This document shows positions 20,188 through 28,618 of a DNA stretch of 39,692 nt, one piece after another. The stretch covers positions 1 to 39,692 of IMG/VR virus record IMGVR_UViG_3300045118_000413; one strand, written 5' to 3'. The notes below the pieces were generated by a model. The model was given only the letters and a program-made list of their open reading frames with translations. It had not been told where the DNA came from and made no database searches. This DNA comes from a virus. Each line of letters begins with the position of its first letter. Position 1 is the stretch's first letter. Made by a program: the position numbers and the translations under genes.

Positions 20188-20756
20188 TGAACAAAAATGC
20201 CTTGGTGGTAATATTTGCCGGTTTTCTTAAGGAAATTGGTGAGGATCTGAACAGGAATGGTCTTGTTGATACTCCAAAAAGGATGGCTGAAATGTATGAG
20301 GAACTTTTTTGTGGGTATCAACAGGACAAAAAACCTAGGATCATGACTGTTCCAAATGGAGAAGATGGAATTCTTTATGATGAAATGCTCATAGATCAAG
20401 GTTACTTCTTCTCCCTTTGTGAACACCACATGCTTCCCTTCTTTGGTGAATACTACTATTCTTACATTCCTGACCAATTAGTTTTAGGAGCAAGTAAAAT
20501 AGGAAGAATGGTAGATTATTATTCTGGCAGACTTCAAGTGGCTGAAAGACTTGTGAATCAAATTGTAAATGAATTTGAAGAAGTCTTAAAACCTCAAGGT
20601 CAAATTCTTGTAATGAGTGCCAGACATCTTTGCAAAGAGATGAGAGGATTGAAAAAATTCAATTCCCCCTATGAAGCAATAGCTACCAGAGGTTTGTTTA
20701 GGACTAATGATGGGGGATGTAAAGATGAATTCCTTGCAAGGATCTCGAAAGGATAA
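20187..20756 (+). CDS. folE: GTP cyclohydrolase I
   Basis: 189 residues: LNRNGLVDTPKRMAEMYEEL, zinc/active-site CEHHMLPF (C78, H80, H81), GASKIGRMVDYYSGRLQVAE, SARHLCKEMRG (third zinc Cys) and the end AIATRGLFRTN. All are FolE type I signatures. Makes dihydroneopterin triphosphate from GTP, the entry to the preQ0 pathway. The start overlaps the upstream stop (TAATG). The N-terminal leader is short, as in phage enzymes. Confidence 0.96.
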   Translation: MNKNALVVIFAGFLKEIGEDLNRNGLVDTPKRMAEMYEELFCGYQQDKKPRIMTVPNGEDGILYDEMLIDQGYFFSLCEHHMLPFFGEYYYSYIPDQLVLGASKIGRMVDYYSGRLQVAERLVNQIVNEFEEVLKPQGQILVMSARHLCKEMRGLKKFNSPYEAIATRGLFRTNDGGCKDEFLARISKG

Positions 20757-20759
20757 CTT

Positions 20760-22097
20760 ATGTGTTCTATAAGTGGATGTTTAGTAGATTCCGCAAAAAT
20801 AGATTCCTTTTATTTAAGGGACATTATCAAAAAAGCACAAGAAAGAGGTAGAGATTCTTGCGGTATTTATATTGATGGAACTCTCTATTCCTCTATAGAA
20901 AAAGGTGTTATTCCTAAGATACCGATTAGTATTTATGAAATAGCTATAAATAATAATAGGGCCGAACCTACTACAGAATATGTAGAAAACAAAACTGATA
21001 AAGATGTCCAACCTTTCGTTACAAAGAGATTTGTAGTTGCTCATAATGGTACTATTGCAAATGACAAGGAACTAATTAAAAAATATTCCTTGAAAACAGA
21101 ATCCAAAATTGATTCTGCTGTAATAGCTCCATTATTAGAAAAAATTTGGAACGGTACTGTAGAACATCTTATTGAGGTACTAAGAGATGAGATTGTAGGA
21201 TCCTATGCTATGGCAATATGGGATAAGAAAACTCATACTCTATATTTAGCGGTGAATTACAAACCTTTATTTATAACATTTAAAGGAGATACTATCTATT
21301 TTTCCTCTTTAAGAAAATATCTAAATACCTATGATAACAAAATAGTGCAAGTTCCCCCTTATTCTCTGTTGGTATTGAAAGGAGGACAACTAATTCAACC
21401 CCATTCTCTTTGGAGACCTGCCCCTGAAAAAGATAAAAAGGTATTAGTAATATGTTCAGGTGGATTAGATTCTGTAGTAACTGCAACCTATTTAAAAGAT
21501 CAAGGATATGATGTTACTTTAGTCCATTTTGTTTATGGATGCAGGGCAGAAAAAAAAGAAATTCAAGCTGTAAAAGATGTTTCAGATTACCTTAACATGT
21601 CCTATCTTTTGGTTCCTCTTGACATCTTCAAAACTGTTATCGGACATTCAAGACTTACAAACACAAAAGATCAATTAGCAGATGGAGAGGCTTCCGCTGA
21701 ACTTGCTTGGGAGTGGGTTCCTGCAAGAAATTTAATAATGTATTCCATAGCTACAGCACTTGCAGAATCAAGAGGAGTAACTTACATAGCTTTGGGAAAT
21801 AATCTTGAAGAAAGCGGGGCCTATCCTGATAATGAGATGATCTTTGCTCAAAAATTCAATGACATCCTACCTTATGCTACCAATCTACAAAACAGGGTAG
21901 AAATGTTACAGCCTGTTGGAAACTTAATGAAACATGAGATAGTAAAAATGGGGTTAGAACTTAAGGCTCCTCTACATCTAACTTGGTCTTGTTATGAAGG
22001 TAGAGATTTGCATTGTGGGGTGTGCGGACCTTGCTATATGAGAAAAAAGGCTTTTATAATGAATAAGGTTGAAGATTGCATAAAATATGAAAACTAG
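20760..22097 (+). CDS. queC: Glutamine amidotransferase-QueC fusion (Gat-QueC)
   Basis: 445 residues. Domain 1 (2-~215) is a class II glutamine amidotransferase: N-terminal nucleophile Cys2 after Met removal, VAHNGTIAND around 93-102. Domain 2 (~226-445) is QueC: PP-loop SGGLDS (233-238), ARNLIMYSIATALAE, and a C-terminal zinc cluster C-x7-C-x2-C-x2-C (near CYEGRDLHCGVCGPC). QueC turns 7-carboxy-7-deazaguanine into preQ0. The fused amidotransferase is known from phages such as Enterobacteria phage 9g, where DNA carries deoxyarchaeosine, so an amidated preQ0 product is expected. ATG after CGAAAGGATAACTT. Confidence 0.94.
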   Translation: MCSISGCLVDSAKIDSFYLRDIIKKAQERGRDSCGIYIDGTLYSSIEKGVIPKIPISIYEIAINNNRAEPTTEYVENKTDKDVQPFVTKRFVVAHNGTIANDKELIKKYSLKTESKIDSAVIAPLLEKIWNGTVEHLIEVLRDEIVGSYAMAIWDKKTHTLYLAVNYKPLFITFKGDTIYFSSLRKYLNTYDNKIVQVPPYSLLVLKGGQLIQPHSLWRPAPEKDKKVLVICSGGLDSVVTATYLKDQGYDVTLVHFVYGCRAEKKEIQAVKDVSDYLNMSYLLVPLDIFKTVIGHSRLTNTKDQLADGEASAELAWEWVPARNLIMYSIATALAESRGVTYIALGNNLEESGAYPDNEMIFAQKFNDILPYATNLQNRVEMLQPVGNLMKHEIVKMGLELKAPLHLTWSCYEGRDLHCGVCGPCYMRKKAFIMNKVEDCIKYEN

Positions 22098-23904
22098 GAT
22101 CTTTTTAGATTCTGGAGCTTATACAGCCTTAACCAAAAACACAACTATTAATCTAACCGATTACATAAGATTTATCAAGGCTAATTTAGAATATTTAGAA
22201 GTTTATACCAATCTTGATTGTATTGGTAACGCCGAAGAAACTCTGATCAATCAAAAAGTTATGGAAGATTGTGGATTAAAACCTCTTCCTTGCTATCATT
22301 ACAATGAAGATGAAAAGTATTTAAGATATTACCTTGATAATTATGAGTATGTAGCTTTAGGGGGAATGGTAGGGGGAAGAAAAGAATCCTTACTCTCTTG
22401 GTTAGATCAATGTTGGAGAGTTATCTGTAAAGCTCCTGACTTTATCCCTAAAAATAAGATACATGGATTTGGTTTGACTTCTCCTGAGTTGATAGCAAGA
22501 TACCCTTGGTATTGTATGACAGAAGAAGACCATTCAATATTGACTAGATCAGGATGGAACAATTTATCAAATTTAAAAGTAGGAGATGAAATTCTGACTT
22601 TCAATTACGGGAAAACAGAATGGCAGAAAATAGAAGAAATTCCTATATTTGAAGTTCATAATGAAAAGTTATACAAATTATATAATAGGAATTTTAAAAC
22701 CATTGTTAGTGAAAACCATCGTTGGGTAGTGTCTCATTGGCAACATAGAGATGAAGAATATAAATGGAGAACAACAAAAACCCTTTCATTTAATGATTGT
22801 ATTAACCGTGTAGGAATGGATTACAATTTTCCCACAGAATCTAACATATCAAATGAACAAGTGATCATTTTATCTTGGTTTTGGACAGATGGTACTATAA
22901 ACAAAAGAAAAAGATATACCAAAAATAATGTAGTAATATATCAATCAGAAAAAGCGAATCCTGAAAAGTGTAAAATAATAAGGGAAGCCCTTATAAGGAG
23001 CGGAGAAATATTTTGTGAAAGTATAACTGAAAATATTATTTCCTTTGAATTGTACGGGGAAATGTCGGATTGGTTATTATCTATTGCACCTAATAAAAAA
23101 CTACCCGTTGATTTACCCTATAAATTAACAAAAGAACAAACGGAATTATTTATTAATAATTCCGTTTTAGCAGATGGGACTATTTCAGGTCTAAAAAGAA
23201 TAAAAGGGTTTGAGATTAAAGTCAAAAAGGAAATTAAAAAGGAAAATTTAGAAGTAATAAGGATAATGTGTTTATTGTTAGGTATACCCACCTCTGTTTA
23301 TGAATACAATAATTATAAAGGATTAAGGTCTTCTTCTATAAAACATATCTATGTAAATAAACTAAAAAAGGAAGAACAAATTTATTCAGGAAAACTATGG
23401 TGTGTGAAAGTCCCTTCTGAAGCATTTTTTGTAAAATGTAATAACCATATTTATGTTACAGGTAATTCAGTTGATTCTAGTTCATGGGTTCAATATGGAA
23501 AATATGGAATGGTCTTGATTCCTAGAGGTTCTTTCTCTGTGCCCCCATGGAGATTATTTATGTCAACTAGAAGTTCCAAGATAGGTAAAGATGGAGAGAT
23601 ACACTTTGATAATTTGACTAAACACTATAAAGCTTTAGCTTTAAACTACATTTCCTCTAAAGGATTCAGCTTGGGATCATCTGAATTTAAGAGAGTTCAC
23701 AATCTTTATAGACTGAAAGATAACGAAGCTTGGGCTGATATTAAAGAAAAAATTGTGGAGATCATTTTAGAAAAAGGATTGAGGAACAGTCATGAGTTAA
23801 GGGATCAATTCAATACCTGTTTCTTCCTTGATCTGCAAAATAGTGTACCTGAATGGCCCTGGCCTTGGAAGAAAGGAAGAAATGATTCTCTACTTTGCAG
23901 GTAA
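22087..23904 (+). CDS. dpdA: DNA 7-deazaguanine transglycosylase DpdA, interrupted by an intein
   Basis: 605 residues as encoded; after removing the intein (residues 143-460) about 287 remain. N-extein (1-142): TGT-like barrel start MKTRIFLDSGAYTALTK, YTNLDCIGN, VALGGMVGG and GFGLTSPELIARYPWY. C-extein (461-605): SVDSSSWVQYGKYG, carrying the conserved Asp-Ser-x-x-Trp of the tRNA-guanine-transglycosylase-like DpdA group, then IPRGS and a helical C-terminus. DpdA swaps guanine in DNA for a 7-deazaguanine made by FolE-QueD-QueE-QueC encoded just upstream. The start overlaps the end of Gat-queC by 11 bases; the end overlaps the gene at 23882. The protein is active only after splicing. Confidence 0.93.
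   Translation: MKTRIFLDSGAYTALTKNTTINLTDYIRFIKANLEYLEVYTNLDCIGNAEETLINQKVMEDCGLKPLPCYHYNEDEKYLRYYLDNYEYVALGGMVGGRKESLLSWLDQCWRVICKAPDFIPKNKIHGFGLTSPELIARYPWYCMTEEDHSILTRSGWNNLSNLKVGDEILTFNYGKTEWQKIEEIPIFEVHNEKLYKLYNRNFKTIVSENHRWVVSHWQHRDEEYKWRTTKTLSFNDCINRVGMDYNFPTESNISNEQVIILSWFWTDGTINKRKRYTKNNVVIYQSEKANPEKCKIIREALIRSGEIFCESITENIISFELYGEMSDWLLSIAPNKKLPVDLPYKLTKEQTELFINNSVLADGTISGLKRIKGFEIKVKKEIKKENLEVIRIMCLLLGIPTSVYEYNNYKGLRSSSIKHIYVNKLKKEEQIYSGKLWCVKVPSEAFFVKCNNHIYVTGNSVDSSSWVQYGKYGMVLIPRGSFSVPPWRLFMSTRSSKIGKDGEIHFDNLTKHYKALALNYISSKGFSLGSSEFKRVHNLYRLKDNEAWADIKEKIVEIILEKGLRNSHELRDQFNTCFFLDLQNSVPEWPWPWKKGRNDSLLCR
22513..23466 (+). mobile_element. Intein with LAGLIDADG homing endonuclease inside DpdA
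   Basis: 318 codons. Block A: Cys1 with CMTEEDHSILTRSGW and LKVGDEILTFN. Block B: VSENHRWVV, with its His. Homing endonuclease of the dodecapeptide type, motifs LSWFWTDGTI and FINNSVLADGTI. C-terminal blocks: LWCVKVPSEAFFVKCNN and HIYVTGN, followed by Ser+1 of the C-extein. The penultimate residue is Gly, not the usual His, a known variant. Insertion is just before the SVDSSSW catalytic motif, typical of inteins that target conserved active-site codons. Confidence 0.92.
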
Positions 23905-24103
23905 TTTCCCACAGTTATCAGACATCAAAAAGGAAAAAGAGTTCAAGGAAAGATTGCCGGAGTACAATAGATTGATTTCCTTTTATTATCTAAATGAATG
24001 TGAAACGGTACTTAAACTTGTAAAAGAGAAGGAGGAATATTTTGCGGAGGAAATCATAGAACCCGAATTTAAGAAAACAAAACAGAAAGGATTTAAAATA
24101 TAA
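23882..24103 (+). CDS. Conserved hypothetical, FAGNFPQ-type
   Basis: 73 residues from the ATG at 23882 (AAGAAAGGAAGAA in front); the frame extends further up inside dpdA. Begins MILYFAGNFPQLSDIKKEKE, then YNRLISFYYLNEC, a start I associate with a family of uncharacterised phage proteins lying near dpdA-type genes; not named with certainty. The C-terminal EFKKTKQKGFKI is encoded by the first copy of the 32-bp direct repeat. Compared with longer relatives it may be truncated. Confidence 0.65.
   Translation: MILYFAGNFPQLSDIKKEKEFKERLPEYNRLISFYYLNECETVLKLVKEKEEYFAEEIIEPEFKKTKQKGFKI
24068..24099 (+). repeat. 32-bp direct repeat, copy 1
   Basis: Identical to 24229-24260. Contains AACAGAAAGGATTTAAAAT, which includes a ribosome site. 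Copy 1 codes for the last residues of the upstream gene. Confidence 0.95.
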
Positions 24104-24231
24104 AAAGAGGGTAAGAAAAGTAAAAGGAGGATGGGATATAAATAGAATCTCTTGATGCAACAAGGGTAAATAACATTGACCTGAGACTTTGTTATAAATT
24201 TTATTTATAGGATACCCCACCTGCCCTCTTT
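24104..24231 (+). ncRNA. Candidate structured RNA or hairpin insertion between direct repeats
   Basis: The ~130 bases between the repeats contain no gene. AAAGAGGG (24104-24111) pairs with CCCTCTTT (24224-24231). Inside, GGATGGGATATAAATA can pair with the TATTTATAGGATACCCC segment near 24206-24222, apart from a small bulge. Inner hairpins CTTG/CAAG and GGT/ACC are possible. The nested pairing suggests a folded RNA or an inserted hairpin element; no known class is recognised. Confidence 0.5.
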
Positions 24232-24260
24232 AAGAAAACAAAACAGAAAGGATTTAAAAT
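24229..24260 (+). repeat. 32-bp direct repeat, copy 2
   Basis: Exact copy of 24068-24099, ending directly before the TTG start at 24261 and providing its ribosome site. Confidence 0.95.
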
Positions 24261-24434
24261 TTGAAAGCCTATAAATGTGATGTTTGCCGAGAACTCTTTT
24301 TGGGAGAACCTTTTTCTAAAGCAAAAATCCAACAGATTTTGTCCTCTCCTTCTCCTGCAGCAAAAGAATATGTACTTGACTTATGTAAAAGATGTTTTGA
24401 AGAATTAATAATACCAAAGGAGGTAGACCATTGA
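24261..24434 (+). CDS. Zinc-motif hypothetical protein
   Basis: 57 residues with CDVC (6-9) and CKRC (about 42-45) separated by a helical loop. TTG start with AGAAAGGATTTAAAAT, supplied by direct-repeat copy 2. Its stop overlaps the TTG start of the clamp gene, so both are co-translated. Function unknown. Confidence 0.65.
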   Translation: MKAYKCDVCRELFLGEPFSKAKIQQILSSPSPAAKEYVLDLCKRCFEELIIPKEVDH

Positions 24435-25459
24435 GAATCATAAGAGATCAACTTGTTAATATCCTAGCTTCACTAAAACCTGGGTTGGCTAAAAAAGATT
24501 TAATCCAACAAATGTCCCATTTTATCTTTACAGGACATGACATCTGTACCTACAATGATAGAACCTGTATAATTTATCCTTACGAAACAGATTTCAAATG
24601 CTCTGTAAAAGGTGAGGAACTTTATAAGGTTCTCTATGGTGTAAGTGAAGATGAAGTGGACATGATTGTAGAAAATAATTACCTAAAAATAGGTTCTAAA
24701 AAACTGAAGGCAGGACTTTCTACCTTGATTGATGAAAAAGAAAAAGTGGAACCTATGATCAATTCAATAAAAAGGAGTTTAAAGAAATTAGAATTTGAAC
24801 CTTTGCCTACAAACTTCCTAGATGGTTCATTTCTCTGTATGTTTAGTACAGCTAAGGACATGACAAAAGGAGTTCTGAATTGTGTTTGTTACCATGATGA
24901 AAATATATTTTCAACCGATTCTTTAAGGGTAAGTCATTTTAAGATGAACAGACCTGTAAAATTCTCCTTGATCCATTTCAAAAATGTAATTGATATGGTA
25001 AAATTTCCTATAGTTGAGACAGCACTCGGAACATCTTGGATACATTTCAAAACATCTGATGGTGTCTTGTTTAATTGCAGAGTTTTACTTGAGGAATATC
25101 CTGAACATATTGAAAATTATTTCAATGTAACAGGTAAAAAGATTTCCTTGCCTAAGAAACTAAAAGAAGTAATTGAAACTGTTACTGTTTTAGCAGAAGG
25201 AGAAATTGATACCGAAAGAGTTATAAAGGTAGAAATTGCTAACAACGAAATAAAATGTACTGCAAAAAAGGAAAGAGGATGGATTGAGAATTCTACAGAA
25301 ATTGAATATAAGGACAAACTTATAACCTTTTATATCAATCCTATATTCTTTGCTCAAATTTTAGATAGGGCAACAGACATGGTTGTGGAACAAAATACAG
25401 CCTTGTTTGTGACTGAAACCTTTAAACATGTTATTTCTTTATTACCCATGGAGGAATGA
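24431..25459 (+). CDS. dnaN: DNA polymerase sliding clamp (beta-type)
   Basis: 342 residues with the length and rhythm of DnaN: three repeats of strand-rich domain. Signals include KPGLAKKDLI, NNYLKIGSKKLKAGL (compare the beta-clamp R-F-x-L-P-x strand), FSTDSLRVSHF in domain 2, and the end segment FYINPIFFAQILDR then ALFVTETFKHVISLLPM, equivalent to the last domain and C-terminal M-P-x of beta clamps. Encircles DNA and tethers the polymerase at 26054. TTG start with CAAAGGAGGTAGACCA. No single motif is diagnostic; the family call rests on layout and context. Confidence 0.78.
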   Translation: MRIIRDQLVNILASLKPGLAKKDLIQQMSHFIFTGHDICTYNDRTCIIYPYETDFKCSVKGEELYKVLYGVSEDEVDMIVENNYLKIGSKKLKAGLSTLIDEKEKVEPMINSIKRSLKKLEFEPLPTNFLDGSFLCMFSTAKDMTKGVLNCVCYHDENIFSTDSLRVSHFKMNRPVKFSLIHFKNVIDMVKFPIVETALGTSWIHFKTSDGVLFNCRVLLEEYPEHIENYFNVTGKKISLPKKLKEVIETVTVLAEGEIDTERVIKVEIANNEIKCTAKKERGWIENSTEIEYKDKLITFYINPIFFAQILDRATDMVVEQNTALFVTETFKHVISLLPMEE

Positions 25460-26085
25460 TGAAGGTTTGTTCAGTAGAGGGATGCAATAGAAAACATCAT
25501 GCAAAAGGATTATGTGAAAAACATTATATGCAAATAAGGTTATATGGAAAAATTTTAGAGAGGACAATGTTTGACAAAAATGAGATAATCTTTGGTAAGT
25601 TTTTCTGTATTATGAAATTGTATAATTCAAAGGGAATAGAAATAGGGGAAACCTATTTTGATTTTGAGGATTATGAAAGAATAAAAAAGTACAAGTGGTG
25701 TATTAATTCTAATGGGTACGTGGTGTCTTATATGAAAGGCAAAATAATATACCTAACCAAATTTTTACTTAATCCTTTAAAAGGTGTACAAATTGATCAC
25801 AAAAATAGGAATAAGTTAGATAATAGAAGGAGAAATTTAAGATTAGCAACTCATCAACAGAATCAAATAAACAAAAACCTATCAAAATTTAATAAATCAG
25901 GGTATTCGGGTATATTTATTTCTCATGGAAAATGGGTAGCACAAATAAAGATAAATAAAAAGACAACACATATTGGTACTTTTGCTTCAAAAGAAGAAGC
26001 TGTATTAGCTAGAATAAATAAAGCTTCAGAAATATATGGAGAGTTTATTCCTTATGAAAATAAAAGGATTTTTTCCATCAGATGA
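25459..26085 (+). CDS. HNH homing endonuclease with AP2 domain (copy 3)
   Basis: 208 residues from the second of two ATGs (ATGATG at 25456), GGAGGAATG in front. Zinc-like CSVEGCNRKHHAKGLCEKHY, HNH segment DHKNRNKLDNRRRNLR, C-terminal AP2-type domain (SGYSGIFISHGKWVAQI). Related to the copies at 11953 and 15699. Sits between clamp and polymerase genes; its last 32 bases overlap the polymerase gene start, and the polymerase ribosome site lies in its coding sequence. Confidence 0.9.
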   Translation: MKVCSVEGCNRKHHAKGLCEKHYMQIRLYGKILERTMFDKNEIIFGKFFCIMKLYNSKGIEIGETYFDFEDYERIKKYKWCINSNGYVVSYMKGKIIYLTKFLLNPLKGVQIDHKNRNKLDNRRRNLRLATHQQNQINKNLSKFNKSGYSGIFISHGKWVAQIKINKKTTHIGTFASKEEAVLARINKASEIYGEFIPYENKRIFSIR

Positions 26086-28618
26086 TTTTACTAAATTAAG
26101 AGTAGATTCTTCTCCTTGTTCTCTTTGCAAGTTATTTAAAGGATGTGATTCCCCTAAAATGCAACCTTCAGGAGAAGGTAGAAAGAAAATTTTAGTTATT
26201 GGAGAAGAACCAGGAGAGGAAGAAGATAAGCAAGGGATACAATTTGTAGGCGAAACAGGTAGATTTCTTAGAAGAAGTTTAGGAAACCTGGGTGTTGATC
26301 TTGATCTTGATTGTTGGAAAGACAATGCTATAAGATGCAGAAAACCTGGAAATGAAACACCTAATAAAAAAGAAATACAATGTTGTAAAGAACATCTTGA
26401 TAGAACAATCAGAGAACTACAACCAGAACATATATGGTTGTTTGGAGGTAGTGCAGTACAATCCTATTTCATGAACAGGTTCACTAACACATCAATAACT
26501 TTATGGAGAGGATTAAGATTCCCCGATCACAGAATAGGGGCCTGGGTGATGCCTACATTTCATCCAAGCTTTATCAAAAGAAAAGAGGATGATAAAATTG
26601 TACAAAATGTTTTCAAATCTGATCTTCTGGAAATGGCACACAATCTAACAATAGAACCATTAGAAAAAAGAGTAAATGTTTCAGAGTATTATCCCAATGT
26701 TATAAAACTAAAAACCTTTGATGAAATCATAGCAGTTTTGAATGATGTTTTAAACAAAGACCGCTTAATCACCTTTGATTATGAAACAAATTGCCTTAAA
26801 CCTTTTGATAGTAGGGCTAAAATAGCTTCCATAGCCTTTGCTGTTTCTGAATTTAATTCCTACGCTTTCCCTTATGAATACAGAGACTATTGGAAACCTA
26901 GAGAACTAGATTATTTAAAAATGAAATGGGTTCAGGTGCTAACTCATCCAATGAAAAAAGTAGCACAAAATATACCTTATGAAAATATGTGGTCTATTAT
27001 GAAGTTTGGAGTAAATGTTGAATCATGGCATTCCTGTACTATGAATACTACTCATTTACTTGATAACAGAAAGGGATTTACAGGATTAAAGTTTCAATCT
27101 GCTGTTAGGTATGGCGCAGATGATTATGATAAATCTGTAAAACATCTGTTAGAATCGAAAGAAGGCAAATTTAATAGAGTAATGGACATACCTTTAGATG
27201 ATCTGTTACTTTACAATGGATTAGATGCTATCTTTACTAATTGGTTATTTTTAGACCAACAAGAAGAGATCGGAGATGATAAGAAATTAAAATACACCCA
27301 TGATTTCATTGTGGAAGGCTTAAAAGCTCTATCAGATATACAAATCAACGGTATAAACATAGATACAGAATACTATCTAAAGGAATATAAAGAGATTGAA
27401 AGTAAGGTAAAACAATTAGAAAAGGAGATAAAAAGTATAGAAGAAATAAAAACCTTTGAAAATAATAAAAAAAGGTTAATCAATTTAGATTCCGACTTTG
27501 ACAAAAGAGAGTTATTCTTCAAACAGATGAAATTACCCTCAATTAAAAAGACAGTCGGTAATTTAGATTCTGTAGATAATTCAGTTATTTCTAACATAGA
27601 TCATCCTATAGCTAAAAAGATGTTGGAGAGAGATAAGTTAGAGAAAACTAGAGGTACTTATCTTGCTCAATTTATGAGGGAAGTTGAAGAAGATGGTAGG
27701 ATGCACCCATTCTTCAACCTTCATACGGTAAAAACAAACAGGTCTAGTTCAGATAGACCTAATTTTCAAAACATACCTGTAAGAGATGAAGAAGCTAAGA
27801 GGTACACAAGGAGTGGAATAATACCCTCGCTAGGAAATCAAATACTTGATTGTGATTATGGATCACAGGAAGTTAGAATTTTAGCTTGTTATACAAAAGA
27901 CCCTGCATTGATAGAATACATAAATGATCCCACTTCTGATATGCACAGAGATCAAGCTATGGAAATATTTCTACTTGAAAAAAGTGAGGTAGATAAAAAA
28001 ATAAGATTTTATGCTAAGAATAACCTAGTGTTCCCTCTTTTCTATGGCAGTTATTACATTTCTTGTGCTAAAGATTTATGGAAGAATTGTCTTGATTTAA
28101 AAACAACTGAGGGCGTAAAAATTAAAGATCATCTAGCAAAAAGGGGTATTGTAAGCTATGTTCAGTTTGAAAATCACATAAAAAAGGTGGAGGAGAAATT
28201 CTGGAAAAAATTGCCCAAAGTTAAAGAATGGCAAGAAGAAGTGATAGATTTTTTTGAAAAAAATCAATATATTGGAATGTTTCATGGGTTTAAATATGCA
28301 GGAGGAATTGCTACTAGAAATGAGATAATTAATGCCCCTATTCAAGGTACAGCTTTCCATTGCTTATTGTGGTCTCTTATCGAAATAAATAAAATCATAA
28401 AGGAGGAGAAATTAAAGACAAAAATAATAGGACAGATCCATGATTCTATAGTATTTGATTGCTTCCCCCCTGAAAAAGAGACTATAAAAAAAATAACTGA
28501 ATTTATTGCGACTGAAGAAATAGCAAAAGTTTTTCCTTGGTTGATAGTTCCCTTAATGATCGAATGGGAAGAAACTGAAGTAAACCAATCTTGGTATTAC
28601 AAGAAGGAGGTAAAATGA
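26054..28618 (+). CDS. Uracil-DNA glycosylase / DNA polymerase I fusion
   Basis: 854 residues from the ATG at 26054 (GGAGAG about 10 bases upstream; the ATG at 26036 lacks a site). Domain 1 (1-~195): family 4-type uracil-DNA glycosylase with iron-sulfur Cys (CSLCKLFKGC; CRKPGN and QCC), catalytic-loop GEEPGEEEDKQG, FVGETG and PTFHPSF. Domain 2: 3'-5' exonuclease, LITFDYETN (Exo I), QNIPYEN (Exo II), YNGLDAIF (Exo III). Domain 3: family A polymerase, motif A DCDYGSQEVRI, motif B KNNLVFPLFYGS, motif C IHDSIVFD. All catalytic residues visible. Such fusions are known from phages of the SPO1 kind, as I recall. Confidence 0.93.
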   Translation: MKIKGFFPSDDFTKLRVDSSPCSLCKLFKGCDSPKMQPSGEGRKKILVIGEEPGEEEDKQGIQFVGETGRFLRRSLGNLGVDLDLDCWKDNAIRCRKPGNETPNKKEIQCCKEHLDRTIRELQPEHIWLFGGSAVQSYFMNRFTNTSITLWRGLRFPDHRIGAWVMPTFHPSFIKRKEDDKIVQNVFKSDLLEMAHNLTIEPLEKRVNVSEYYPNVIKLKTFDEIIAVLNDVLNKDRLITFDYETNCLKPFDSRAKIASIAFAVSEFNSYAFPYEYRDYWKPRELDYLKMKWVQVLTHPMKKVAQNIPYENMWSIMKFGVNVESWHSCTMNTTHLLDNRKGFTGLKFQSAVRYGADDYDKSVKHLLESKEGKFNRVMDIPLDDLLLYNGLDAIFTNWLFLDQQEEIGDDKKLKYTHDFIVEGLKALSDIQINGINIDTEYYLKEYKEIESKVKQLEKEIKSIEEIKTFENNKKRLINLDSDFDKRELFFKQMKLPSIKKTVGNLDSVDNSVISNIDHPIAKKMLERDKLEKTRGTYLAQFMREVEEDGRMHPFFNLHTVKTNRSSSDRPNFQNIPVRDEEAKRYTRSGIIPSLGNQILDCDYGSQEVRILACYTKDPALIEYINDPTSDMHRDQAMEIFLLEKSEVDKKIRFYAKNNLVFPLFYGSYYISCAKDLWKNCLDLKTTEGVKIKDHLAKRGIVSYVQFENHIKKVEEKFWKKLPKVKEWQEEVIDFFEKNQYIGMFHGFKYAGGIATRNEIINAPIQGTAFHCLLWSLIEINKIIKEEKLKTKIIGQIHDSIVFDCFPPEKETIKKITEFIATEEIAKVFPWLIVPLMIEWEETEVNQSWYYKKEVK

